From an uncultured Butyricicoccus sp. (lineage in GTDB: Bacteria; Bacillota; Clostridia; Oscillospirales; Butyricicoccaceae): a stretch of 16,279 bases of DNA. Shown here piece by piece: positions 7,628-14,732 of the stretch. The notes beneath the pieces were generated by a model. The model saw only the letters and a program-made list of their open reading frames with translations, had not been told where the DNA came from and did no database searches. The DNA lies in the NCBI GenBank assembly GCA_910584935.1, contig CAJUDU010000057.1, positions 1-16,279 of the forward strand, read 5' to 3'. Made by a program: the position numbers and the translations under genes. Position 1 is the stretch's first letter, and every line of letters begins with the position of its first letter.

Positions 7628-8642
7628 CGAGCGCCCTCCTGTTCACTTCCATCACAAATTCTTCCACACGCTTCATATCAGGGTGCAGCGGCAGCGCTGT
7701 ATTCTTTTTGGCATAAGTAAGGCGGTCTTCAAACGCATTTACCATGTCAAAAAACTCCTGCCGGTATGTTCCATCCTCTTTCTGATACTCGCCGTGTCGG
7801 ATACGCATCAGAAGGTCAAGGTCATTGCCTCTGTATGTGATGATATCCTCCTTTTCCAGAATATCCAGACACATCAAATAGAGCCGGATTAAGTGCATCG
7901 CGTGCTTGTTGAGATGATTATCATCCTTTTTATGATTGCGATGATTCAGCTTTTCATAATTGCTGAGTACATTTACCAGATCATTCATCATGCTGTTGAA
8001 ATCCCGCACAGGGAATTTCTTTAAGCTGATATCGGCAAAAATTTCACGTTCCAAATCTTCTCGCGGGCTTTCATCAGTATAAAGGATGAAACTTCCTTTA
8101 TCAAATGCCGTATAGCGGCTTTTGAAAGAATGGACAGCACTTTCCATAGAATTACGGATATGTTCTTCACGCCGCTTCTGTGCCATCCTGTCCCTGGCCA
8201 AGGCATTTTCCAATCGCCGCAGCTGCTGCGTGGCATAGCCGCCAAAAGAATGTACTGCACGCTGTGACAGAAACAGTTTGCGGTTTTCAATCATCATTTT
8301 GCCTGTTTCCGTAAGCAAAAAATAATGTTCTGGTTTGCAACCTAACATTTCAATGGTATTGGGATTGCAGTTAAGCAGCAGTTTGATGAGTTTGTTAAAG
8401 GCATAGATTGTGGTGTCTGTCTGTACATGGACAACCTGTTCAAATGCTGTCAGCCCAATTAGGTCAGAAGGACTGTTCAAAGCACAGCCACGGATATCCA
8501 CATCCGATGTTTCGATATTTGTGCCATAAGAGTAGCTGCCGCCCAATGTTAAAAAGATGATCCTGTTTTTCAAGTGTGGGTTGGTGCGGAGAAAATCATA
8601 TGCAGAACCATTTACCATTTCTTTGATTTGCTTAATTGTCAT
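7614..8642 (-). CDS. RlaP-type nucleotidyltransferase (COG3541, DNA polymerase beta superfamily)
   Basis: 342-residue predicted nucleotidyltransferase. The active-site signature GGSYSYGT is at 34-41, followed by the catalytic pair D47 and D49 in SDVDIRG. Further along are the family-typical LNCNPNTIEMLG (about 100-111) and AVHSFGGYATQQLRRLENA segments. This pattern matches the family named RlaP, proposed from comparative genomics to act in RNA repair with RNA ligases; its exact substrate is not established. Start: GGAGGAA 7-8 bases before the ATG. A separate promoter with an operator-like inverted repeat precedes it, and it overlaps cca downstream. The overlap with a tRNA 3'-end repair enzyme suggests a role at RNA 3' ends, but that is inference. 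Confidence 0.85.
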   Translation of the reverse strand: MTIKQIKEMVNGSAYDFLRTNPHLKNRIIFLTLGGSYSYGTNIETSDVDIRGCALNSPSDLIGLTAFEQVVHVQTDTTIYAFNKLIKLLLNCNPNTIEMLGCKPEHYFLLTETGKMMIENRKLFLSQRAVHSFGGYATQQLRRLENALARDRMAQKRREEHIRNSMESAVHSFKSRYTAFDKGSFILYTDESPREDLEREIFADISLKKFPVRDFNSMMNDLVNVLSNYEKLNHRNHKKDDNHLNKHAMHLIRLYLMCLDILEKEDIITYRGNDLDLLMRIRHGEYQKEDGTYRQEFFDMVNAFEDRLTYAKKNTALPLHPDMKRVEEFVMEVNRRALDVSD

Positions 8643-8675
8643 TGTCTTTCTTCCTCCATTTTGTCATAGTAGTTC

Positions 8676-8717
8676 ATTATAGCACTTGGATGTGTGAAAA
8701 ACAATGAAGTTTTCACA
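8676..8717 (-). promoter_or_regulatory. Promoter and operator-like inverted repeat before the RlaP-cca pair
   Basis: On the minus strand, an extended -10 (TGCTATAAT, hexamer at plus 8676-8681) follows a 17-nt spacer after a weak -35 TTGTTT (plus 8699-8704). An 8-bp perfect inverted repeat, TGTGAAAA (8693-8700) and TTTTCACA (8710-8717), overlaps the -35. It could be an operator or a weak stem-loop at the end of the upstream gene; its position over the -35 favours an operator. Confidence 0.55.
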
Positions 8718-8728
8718 ATCAGCACCAA

Positions 8729-9145
8729 TTAAAGTCCATCATAATAGGTGCGTATGCTTTCCTTTGTAATGACAGCCTTATCCGATACAGCAAAAGCCTG
8801 TTTCCATGGATCTTCCATGCGTGTCAGTTGTGAAAGCCACTGCATATCTTTGTCACCATAATGATCCAGAACCAGCTGCAATGTTTCCCGCTGCATATCG
8901 TTGAATACGCTGCTGTCACCAGGGATATCATCTGTCGTACAAGAAAACTTCCCCTTCAACTGAGCAAACAATTCTGGGCATATGGGACCATTTCGCCATG
9001 CCTGAAAATCCTCATCAAAAAGCGGCGCATCATCCCATACCAGCGACCAAGCCTGCGCATAGTAGCAGAGTTTTTGCAGCTTCATGGTTGACATTTGCCC
9101 GCATACCTCCAAAATGAATTTCGCTGTGTCAAAAATTGTTGCCAT
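8729..9145 (-). CDS. DUF4065 / Panacea-domain protein (SocA/GepA-like)
   Basis: 138-residue cytoplasmic protein with the DUF4065 (Panacea) pattern: an N-terminal helix (IFDTAKFIL), the signature MKLQKLCYYAQAWSLVW at about 20-36, FDEDFQAWRNGPICPELF at about 43-60, and a C-terminal helical part with DPWKQAF. The domain occurs in promiscuous antitoxins, proteolysis adaptors such as SocA, and phage-associated proteins. It lacks an obvious DNA-binding extension. Start is set by GGAGGG eight bases upstream and a good promoter. No small toxin gene adjoins it; the next gene downstream, 86 bp away, encodes the RlaP-type nucleotidyltransferase. Domain identity is firm; its partner is unknown. Confidence 0.85.
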   Translation of the reverse strand: MATIFDTAKFILEVCGQMSTMKLQKLCYYAQAWSLVWDDAPLFDEDFQAWRNGPICPELFAQLKGKFSCTTDDIPGDSSVFNDMQRETLQLVLDHYGDKDMQWLSQLTRMEDPWKQAFAVSDKAVITKESIRTYYDGL

Positions 9146-9173
9146 CGTGTAACCCTCCTTTTGTCACTTTCTT

Positions 9174-9201
9174 ATTTTATGCAGTTTGTATCTGATATCA
9201 A
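9174..9201 (-). promoter_or_regulatory. Sigma-A-type promoter of the Panacea gene
   Basis: On the minus strand, -35 TTGATA (plus 9196-9201), a 16-nt spacer and -10 TAAAAT (plus 9174-9179), about 28 bp before the ATG. Directly upstream is GTGCGATAA (minus strand, plus 9203-9211), which also occurs in the promoter region of the Spo0A_C-like gene. Confidence 0.6.
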
Positions 9202-9282
9202 CTTATCGCACACAAAAATGATTCAAAATGTGTCATTTTCTCAAAAAGAATGAATGTTTTTGATTCATGCCCTGCTTGAAGT

Positions 9283-9449
9283 GCAAAAACAGCAGCCAAA
9301 GGCATCAAATCCAGGGCTGCTGTGCGAATTGAAGTTGTAAAGTATGCAAAACGGCAAATTAAAGTGTGTTTGTTATGTAGATTGCTTTTTTGTTCCAGCA
9401 CACCTTGAAAATTGAGGATTACCATATACTACCTTAGAAAAGACTATAC
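9283..9449 (-). ncRNA. Candidate small RNA of about 165 nt
   Basis: On the minus strand, a promoter-like pair (TTTACT at plus 9480-9485, 18-nt spacer, TATAAT at 9456-9461) would start a transcript near 9449. It would end at a hairpin with a T-run (9323-9283). The frame starting at 9425 runs straight through the hairpin and encodes nothing I recognise, so I favour a non-coding transcript. Support is from signals only. Confidence 0.3.
9289..9323 (-). terminator. Rho-independent terminator-like hairpin
   Basis: On the minus strand ACAGCAGCC (plus 9315-9323) pairs with GGCTGCTGT (plus 9289-9297) over a 17-nt loop and is followed by TTTTTG. There is no protein-coding gene directly upstream on this strand. 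Confidence 0.55.
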
Positions 9450-9505
9450 CTCTCTATTATAGATTTACCCTTAAAAAAGAGTAAACTACCCCTTTTGCCC
9501 TGCGA

Positions 9506-9685
9506 GGTACGCCCAGTTCGTGGTCAGTCAGTCCGTCTTGACCTCGCTTTCATGTGTCGGCTGGACAAGCCATCCGCCACAAGTCAGCGCGGTGCGACTG
9601 ACTGCCCACCAAGTGACACACATCTTATGTCGGCCTGACCTTCTGTCAGTCCGCCACCAGCTGTGTGCCACTCGCTGGGCGCACC
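9506..9685. other. GC-rich, highly self-complementary segment
   Basis: The ends form an 11-bp stem with one mismatch: GGTACGCCCAG (9506-9516) and CTGGGCGCACC (9675-9685), extendable inward by GTGG/CCAC. Inside, CAGTCAGTC (9525-9533) is exactly complementary to GACTGACTG (9596-9604). CCGCCAC or a close variant recurs at about 9574, 9605 and 9651. The segment is clearly more GC-rich than its surroundings. It could be a structured RNA, an origin-of-transfer-like region, or a remnant of a mobile element; I cannot choose. Confidence 0.4.
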
Positions 9686-9991
9686 CCTTCCCTAAGAATA
9701 GGTAAAAAAAGGTAAAGTGCGTTGTACTCCCCCCATTGTGCGGCAATGACCATCGGTTTCATTCAATCCTGACCTTAGACACAGAACCAATCCTGCATCA
9801 GTCAAAGTTCCCTCTCCTCACAGAGCTTGAACCCTCCCATATAATTTATATACCGGTTAATGTAGCCGGTTGAGGGGCAGGCGCGGCACAATCACGGGTT
9901 TCATCTGTCCCTGCACATTCTACTGCATCGGCTGTGCAATACCTGGTTTTACATTCGTATTGGGTGAATGAAAATAGCAAAAAGAACCCCC

Positions 9992-10013
9992 ACAGGCGGA
10001 CGCATCCGCCTGT
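9992..10013. repeat. Perfect 9-bp hairpin
   Basis: ACAGGCGGA, loop CGCA, TCCGCCTGT. On the plus strand it is followed by TTTCG, on the minus strand only later by a T-rich stretch, so it is a weak terminator in either direction. Confidence 0.5.
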
Positions 10014-10185
10014 TTTCGATATTTAACGGATTCCCCTACTGCAGCCTTGCGCATCTGCCCTGTCGGCTTCGTTGGTTTGCACTCGTGCTGGTTCTTTGAA
10101 ACCCTATGTTTCGCGTATACTCTATCATATGCAGGATGCTTGAAAATTATTCTTAGATCCGGCATTTTGTTAAAAAATACAAATA

Positions 10186-10208
10186 GGAGGATGGGTTTCC
10201 CATCCTCC
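10186..10208 (-). terminator. Terminator of the Spo0A_C-like / SseB-like unit
   Basis: On the minus strand GGAGGATGGG pairs perfectly with CCCATCCTCC over a 3-nt AAA loop, followed by TATTTGTATTTTTT. It begins 12 bp past the stop codon of the SseB-like gene. Confidence 0.8.
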
Positions 10209-10220
10209 CTGCCATTCTAT

Positions 10221-10997
10221 TTAGCCTGCCAAGGCTTTTTTCATATCGTGGTAGCTGAACGCAATCCCTTCCGCACCATCGTTCATATAAAACATATGGA
10301 CGTCGGCACTCCAATTATCTTCAACCATTTTGAGCAGCAACTCTGTATTTACCTGGATTGGCACGGCTTTTTTCTCCAATGACGGATTGATATGCTGGCA
10401 AAATTTCATTGCCATATTATGATCCGAAAAAATCATGATATGCGGTCGTGCATCCAACTTGCCAATTCTTGTGACAAACGGTGAAATCGGTGCAAAAGAA
10501 AAACTTGCGACCCAGAATCGGTTCATTTGCATCACATCCTGGAGAAAGCCTTCACGGACTTTCCCGCCCCTTGCCTTTGCCTGCGCTGCCCTGAAATTCA
10601 TATATGGCATTTCACGCAAATTGCCTTTGAAAACATCCTTCTGATGCTTTTGGCAATAATCACCCATCTCCATGGGGGTTAAGGTCGTCAGTTCCTCGCC
10701 AAACGGATCCATAATAAGGTTTAAGCGACTGGTCATCAAAACAGGGAAAAGTTCTTTGAACTGCACATTTTGGCGGTGTAGTTTGCTCACATCTGCATTA
10801 GATGCCTGGAATTGTTCTGCTTCTTCCCTGCCGCTTAACGCCAGCGCAAACTGTTCCGAACTGCCGGGAAAAGTCAAGGTCAGGAAATGGACAGATTCGG
10901 ATAATGAAAGGTTCCTCTTGTCCGATTTTTCTGTTGTCAGGATGATGACAGTATCATCCGGGTACATCTGCAGGATATCTTCTTTGCTCTTTATCAT
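10221..10997 (-). CDS. SseB-like domain protein
   Basis: 258 residues, no signal peptide or membrane segment, so probably cytoplasmic. The sequence looks like two related lobes. The first has SGREEAEQFQ, then VQFKELFPVL and LNLIMDPFGEELTTL (about residues 55-105). The second has IFSDHNMAMKFCQ, a VNTELLLKMVE helix and a MNDGAEGIAFS segment (about 184-252). Both follow the order seen in SseB-type domains (item-A-x-F segment, ELL helix, NPxGE/GxEG turn). The middle (NLREMPYMNFRAAQAKARGG) is basic and matches nothing I know. It starts after AAGGAG and lies only 17 bp downstream of the Spo0A_C-like gene, so the two are cotranscribed. The SseB link is moderate; the function is unknown. Confidence 0.55.
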   Translation of the reverse strand: MIKSKEDILQMYPDDTVIILTTEKSDKRNLSLSESVHFLTLTFPGSSEQFALALSGREEAEQFQASNADVSKLHRQNVQFKELFPVLMTSRLNLIMDPFGEELTTLTPMEMGDYCQKHQKDVFKGNLREMPYMNFRAAQAKARGGKVREGFLQDVMQMNRFWVASFSFAPISPFVTRIGKLDARPHIMIFSDHNMAMKFCQHINPSLEKKAVPIQVNTELLLKMVEDNWSADVHMFYMNDGAEGIAFSYHDMKKALAG

Positions 10998-11014
10998 TTT
11001 CTGGTGTCTCCTTT

Positions 11015-11311
11015 TCAGTCGATGAGCTGGTCAACAATTCTTGCGATCAGCTCTTTGTTGGTCAGTTTCTTTGTATTTTCATTGGCAGCCCGTTTCATTG
11101 AAATCCGGATTGCCCGTTCAATGGTTTGCCACTGGATGCCTGCTCTTTCTGCTGCAATTTCGTAGATATCACGAACCTTAAATACACGGCTTTTGGATTC
11201 CAAAACAATCTGGACACATAATACGAGATATTTATAGCCTGCACAGGCGTGTTTAATCCCAGCCCTGTCGAGGCATACAACAATCTTTTTTTCCAGAGAA
11301 CCTTGCTGCAT
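11015..11311 (-). CDS. Stand-alone Spo0A C-terminal-like DNA-binding protein
   Basis: 98 residues starting at the ATG at 11311, chosen because AAGGAG lies eight bases upstream; a longer frame to 11365 has no such site. It matches the DNA-binding domain of Spo0A along its length: AGIKHACAGYKYL corresponds to the GVPAHIKGY region, IYEIAAERAG to the helix before the recognition helix, QTIERAIRISMKRA to SRVERAIRHAIE, and LTNKELIARIVDQL to the C-terminal PTNSEFIAMVADKL. There is no receiver domain, so it is not controlled by the usual phosphorelay. It probably regulates transcription, perhaps its own palindrome-bearing promoter. First gene of a two-gene unit with the SseB-like gene. Confidence 0.8.
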   Translation of the reverse strand: MQQGSLEKKIVVCLDRAGIKHACAGYKYLVLCVQIVLESKSRVFKVRDIYEIAAERAGIQWQTIERAIRISMKRAANENTKKLTNKELIARIVDQLID

Positions 11312-11348
11312 CGGCGATTCTCCTTTCATGAGGGTTAATTCAATATGT

Positions 11349-11388
11349 ATTATAATATGCAGCAAGTGTATGTTTTATCGTGCGATAA
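11349..11388 (-). promoter_or_regulatory. Promoter region with palindrome before the Spo0A_C-like gene
   Basis: A perfect -10 TATAAT (minus strand, plus 11349-11354) has no good -35. About 30 bp upstream is a palindrome, TTATCG-TG-CGATAA (11375-11388), where an activator or autoregulator could bind. Its GTGCGATAA half also occurs just upstream of the Panacea promoter. Confidence 0.5.
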
Positions 11389-11398
11389 CAGAAAAAAA

Positions 11399-11424
11399 AC
11401 AGAGCGCCATATCAGACGCTCTGT
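11399..11424 (-). terminator. Terminator after the small hypothetical gene
   Basis: 8-bp perfect stem ACAGAGCG / CGCTCTGT with a 10-nt loop, followed on the minus strand by eight T. Starts 12 bp past the stop codon at 11436. Confidence 0.9.
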
Positions 11425-11435
11425 TTCCCTCAAAA

Positions 11436-11813
11436 TTATTCCAATTCAATCATAAGCCGGGTTTCTGTTGAATCTTCTTTTGAAGTCCGTACCACTTCAA
11501 TCGTGTTTCCAAGGGGTGACATTTCAATCGTTTCGTTGGAAAGCGGTAAAACAAGTTGGTCAAAACTATAATTCAAATCGCCGCAGCCATGTTCCACCTC
11601 AAATACCGTAACATCCTGCGAATAGCGGATATAAATTTTGTCGTCCATCGTCCGCACAGTTGCCAGAAGTGTGCCATCTGCCTTTGACAGAATGTGGACT
11701 TCTTCCTGTGTTTCCATCTCCATCATGATATTTTCCGGAATCATTGGTGCCAGAGCCGTTTCCATTGGTGAAAAACCCATCATCAGGCATAAATAAAGTA
11801 CAAAAATTGTCAT
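11436..11813 (-). CDS. Small hypothetical protein with N-terminal hydrophobic segment
   Basis: About 125 residues when started at the ATG at 11813, which has AGGAAGG about 10 bases upstream; a start at 11870 with a weaker site would add 19 residues. The N-terminus (MTIFVLYLCLMMGFS) is hydrophobic, without positive charges if the short start is used, so it may be an export or anchor segment. The rest is acidic and strand-rich (IYIRYSQDVTVFEVEHGCGDL, shortened in my reading to several beta strands), ending in TRLMIELE. I recognise no family. It lies 3' of the SLH gene but behind that gene's terminator, and has its own terminator. Confidence 0.65.
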   Translation of the reverse strand: MTIFVLYLCLMMGFSPMETALAPMIPENIMMEMETQEEVHILSKADGTLLATVRTMDDKIYIRYSQDVTVFEVEHGCGDLNYSFDQLVLPLSNETIEMSPLGNTIEVVRTSKEDSTETRLMIELE

Positions 11814-11987
11814 TTGGTATCGTCCTTCCTGTTCGTTCACATCCGTAACGATTGTCATAATCCGTTTCATATATGTAAAAGATTCCTTGCAGGGCAGGGC
11901 AAAGCAATTCTCTGTCAGTGTTATTTGGTATGTATCCTGAAGAATTCTGTCTTTATCCTATGCAAAATAAAAAATGAGAAGAAAAAA

Positions 11988-12016
11988 ATGCCGCCCTCCA
12001 TCAAAGAAGGCGGCAT
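11988..12016 (-). terminator. Terminator of the sortase-SLH operon
   Basis: 8-bp perfect stem (ATGCCGCC / GGCGGCAT), extendable by A-T pairs, with T-run TTTTTTT on the minus strand. It starts 12 bp past the SLH gene stop codon. Confidence 0.9.
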
Positions 12017-12027
12017 TTTCGGTTATT

Positions 12028-14649
12028 TTACCTGCCCCACTGTTCCGCAGCGAAGTTTGTGCGGTAAACTTCATGGGGATTGCAGGCTTCCATGATATCG
12101 TAGAATGCCCAATGGGAAACTGGGACATCAGAGAAATGTGTGAGCAGGTGCATATTGTTGAAAATGGTCTGCCTATCTGGCTTGCGGTTTGCAGCACGGT
12201 TGGTCATTGCGACAACCTCACTGCGCCGGATCAGGCTGTTCGGCTGGAATGTGCCGTCCGGATAACCTGTAATCCAACCCTTCCCTGTTGCATAAGCAAT
12301 CTGGGACGCGGATGTGGGATTCGCCTGATAATAGTACCGCATATCAGAATATGGCAGGCTGTAGCCGTTATAAGAGAATGTGTTCACATCCTGGAAACGG
12401 CAGAGCAAATCGACAAATTCCGCCCGTGTAATATAATCATTGGGACGGAAATAGCCATTGGCATCCAGCAAGCCCTGATCCTGTGCCCAGCCCAGATAAC
12501 CGTTGTACCATGCGCCGGTGACTGCATCATAATAATTGGAATGATAGCCGTTCATATACTGCTCATCCACATTGTAATACAGCCGTGTCAGCATGGCGAC
12601 CGCTTCCGCACGGGTCATGTTCCGGTCAGGGTCAAATTTGCCATTGCCAACACCTGTGATATAAGCGTTATGATAGCCATCCTGATTCTGAATCGGGTTG
12701 TTGGGCGCATCCGGCAGGTTGGACAAACGGTCAACTGCTGTGGATGTCACGGTGACAGAAGCGGGCAAAGACGCAAAATTGATCTTCCATGTGCCATCAT
12801 TCTGATGGGTGACATAATAAGTGTTGCCATTCAACATAAACCGGGTGGTATTATGGTAAATGGTTGCAGCATCCGTATTGGCGCTAACCTTTACAGTCGC
12901 CAGTTGATAGTTGGTTTTGGGCTTTACAGTCACTGTAACTGCCTCACCAGGCTTGGCATAATTGCTGTTTGCCGCGTCATGGGTGATGGTGGAATGGGTA
13001 TCCGGCTTTTTGGTGATATACCGGTTGCCCTCCTGATAGTTGCTGCTTGCGGAAACTGTCATGGATTCGGTGATGTCGTACAGTGTAATGATTGCCCTGC
13101 CGCTTGCTGTCCAGTTAATGGGACAGCGCACACCATTGACAATCAGATAACTGTCGCCACGCTGCGCGGTGTAGGTTTTGCCTGCCCGCACAACTTTAAT
13201 TTCCTGGATGGTATAACGGTCAACCGGGACAAAAGTCAGCTGCTGCACATCGCCATTCAGCACAGTCACTGTGCCTTTATCGTTGCAGGTAACACCTTTA
13301 TCTGTTGTGACCGTCAGTTTCAGGCTGGAATCTTTAGCGGAAGGGTCAATCTGGATATTGGATTCAATGTCCTTCAGGTACAGGTAAACCACACCATCGG
13401 CATTCTTTTCCATCCGGTAAGTTTTGCCGTTCAGCCGAAAGCTGGTTTCATTGGTGGATACTCTGGTGGAGTAATCGCCCATAGAAATCCTGACAGAAGT
13501 GATGTCATAATGGTTGCGCGGCGTCAGCACAACAGTCGCGTCTTCCCCATAACCCACTGTGGTGATGGAATCATAGTTGGAAGAAACATGGGCGCGGTCC
13601 AGTACAGAAATGCTGTAAGAACCATAGGTGCTGACTGCCTCAATGGAAACATCCGCAGAAGCAGGCGGGATTTCCATGACAATCTGCCCGTTCAGGTTTT
13701 TGTTGATGCGGTAAGTCTTGCTGCCAATCGTCACGGAAGAATCCGCCGCATACAGGGTTTTCCGTGTGCCGCCGGATTCAATGATGAATTTATAAATGGA
13801 ATACCTGCTGTCCGGAGTAAAGGTGACAGTGGTTTTCTCATCGCTGGAAATGGATGTGTTTGTCACATTGGCTGTGATGTTGGCATCCGTTACCACATTC
13901 AGGTCATACATTGTAGCAGCATTGGCAGTCAATGCGGTGATAAACAGATCTCCAGCAACAGCGGCACAGGATACAGATACACTGCCATCCGCCTGCTTGG
14001 TAATCTGATAGGTCTGCCCGCCGACAGTTACGGAACCTGTGACAGCATCCACCAGATTGCTCTGGTTGGAATAACCGGTGCGGATATTCAGCTTCTTAAT
14101 CTGCAAGCCGGCATTAGGTGTAAAGACCATATTGGTGCTTTTCCCGCCAGCTACCGTGCTGCCGGAACCGGTTACGCTGCAAGTGGGTGCGGAATCGCTG
14201 CCATAATTGCTGTTGCTGCCCAGCGCCCCACTGTTGCCGACAACAGTATATTCCGCAGCATCCGTCCAAAGATGAATCTGCAGATCATCGACCAGGTTGG
14301 AAGTGGTCAGGTACAGCGCATCAGAGCCGCCGGAGTTGGACAGCTTCATCTGATAGGTTGTACCGTTGGGCAATGTGCCGGACAGGCTGTTCCCGGTAAA
14401 TTCCTGCTCATGGGAATAACTGCCCGACTGCACCGTGATTTTGGACAGCTGGGAAGTCCCCTGCTCGTACAGCTTCATGTTTGTCACCGGTTTGCCGCTG
14501 TCCACCTGATAGCGCTGGGCAGGATAACCGGCATCATTGTAATAGACCTCAATATGCTGCACACTGTCGGCGTTGGCTGCATAAGCAGGCGCAGCTGTGC
14601 CGGCAAGCATCAGCATAGCAAGGCTTAAAGATGTTGTTTTTCTGGTCAT
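12028..14649 (-). CDS. Secreted repeat protein with C-terminal SLH domains
   Basis: About 873 residues from the ATG at 14649, which gives a clean signal peptide (TRKTTSLSLAMLMLAGTAAPAYA, cleavage after AYA); an upstream ATG at 14712 is less likely. After the signal come about six related beta-rich repeats of about 95-110 residues, each with a VTFTPxxxYxI strand and a (I/L)xGKTYRIxKNxDG hairpin. The C-terminal 200 residues hold SLH modules with the signatures GNGKFDPDRNMTRAEAVAML, NGYFRPNDYITRAEFVDLL and YPDGTFQPNSLIRRSEVVAM, then part of a fourth (FSDVPVSHWAFYDI). SLH modules bind pyruvylated cell-wall polymers non-covalently. It lies immediately downstream of the sortase gene. The repeats' function is unknown; adhesion or an S-layer-associated role is likely. 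It ends with a terminator. Confidence 0.85.
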   Translation of the reverse strand: MTRKTTSLSLAMLMLAGTAAPAYAANADSVQHIEVYYNDAGYPAQRYQVDSGKPVTNMKLYEQGTSQLSKITVQSGSYSHEQEFTGNSLSGTLPNGTTYQMKLSNSGGSDALYLTTSNLVDDLQIHLWTDAAEYTVVGNSGALGSNSNYGSDSAPTCSVTGSGSTVAGGKSTNMVFTPNAGLQIKKLNIRTGYSNQSNLVDAVTGSVTVGGQTYQITKQADGSVSVSCAAVAGDLFITALTANAATMYDLNVVTDANITANVTNTSISSDEKTTVTFTPDSRYSIYKFIIESGGTRKTLYAADSSVTIGSKTYRINKNLNGQIVMEIPPASADVSIEAVSTYGSYSISVLDRAHVSSNYDSITTVGYGEDATVVLTPRNHYDITSVRISMGDYSTRVSTNETSFRLNGKTYRMEKNADGVVYLYLKDIESNIQIDPSAKDSSLKLTVTTDKGVTCNDKGTVTVLNGDVQQLTFVPVDRYTIQEIKVVRAGKTYTAQRGDSYLIVNGVRCPINWTASGRAIITLYDITESMTVSASSNYQEGNRYITKKPDTHSTITHDAANSNYAKPGEAVTVTVKPKTNYQLATVKVSANTDAATIYHNTTRFMLNGNTYYVTHQNDGTWKINFASLPASVTVTSTAVDRLSNLPDAPNNPIQNQDGYHNAYITGVGNGKFDPDRNMTRAEAVAMLTRLYYNVDEQYMNGYHSNYYDAVTGAWYNGYLGWAQDQGLLDANGYFRPNDYITRAEFVDLLCRFQDVNTFSYNGYSLPYSDMRYYYQANPTSASQIAYATGKGWITGYPDGTFQPNSLIRRSEVVAMTNRAANRKPDRQTIFNNMHLLTHFSDVPVSHWAFYDIMEACNPHEVYRTNFAAEQWGR

Positions 14650-14657
14650 AGATTTTC

Positions 14658-14685
14658 CGGGAACGCAATTTTTATCGTGTTCCCG
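14658..14685 (-). promoter_or_regulatory. Stem-loop 8 nt before the SLH-protein start codon
   Basis: CGGGAAC and GTTCCCG, 7 bp, 14-nt loop, followed by GAAAATCT and ATG. The base of the stem overlaps the only Shine-Dalgarno-like bases near the start, so it may control translation or protect a processed transcript end. Confidence 0.55.
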
Positions 14686-14732
14686 TTTCAACCCCTTTCG
14701 TACCGGCTGCATAAGCAGCCTTATTTTTTTGC

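Larger units (their letters stand above)
9146..10220. other. Gene-poor intergenic region of about 1 kb
   Basis: No open frame here has a credible combination of start site, ribosome binding site and recognisable protein. From left to right it contains the Panacea promoter, a terminator-like hairpin and possible small RNA (9283-9485), a GC-rich self-complementary segment (9506-9685), an AT-rich/palindromic patch with ACCGG…CCGGT near 9853-9871, a perfect 9-bp hairpin (9992-10013), and the terminator of the SseB-like gene at its right edge. Two short minus-strand frames (9746-9528, 10165-9920) lack ribosome binding sites. It may be a decayed or non-coding mobile segment. Confidence 0.5.

Noticed and set aside
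9506..9685. CRISPR array or tRNA in the GC-rich segment
   Set aside because: The recurring units are short, unequal in spacing and not identical. No cloverleaf or T-loop signature was found.
9528..9746. 72-codon minus-strand frame over the GC-rich segment
   Set aside because: Overlaps the self-complementary DNA, composition is unlike nearby proteins and no ribosome binding site is present. A plus-strand frame also exists over the same bases.
9920..10165. 81-codon minus-strand frame
   Set aside because: No ribosome binding site, spans a perfect hairpin, no recognisable domain; a decayed or repeated sequence is more likely.
11974..14628. 884-residue plus-strand open frame opposite the SLH gene
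   Set aside because: Same cause; no recognisable protein, while the minus strand encodes a signal peptide and SLH modules.
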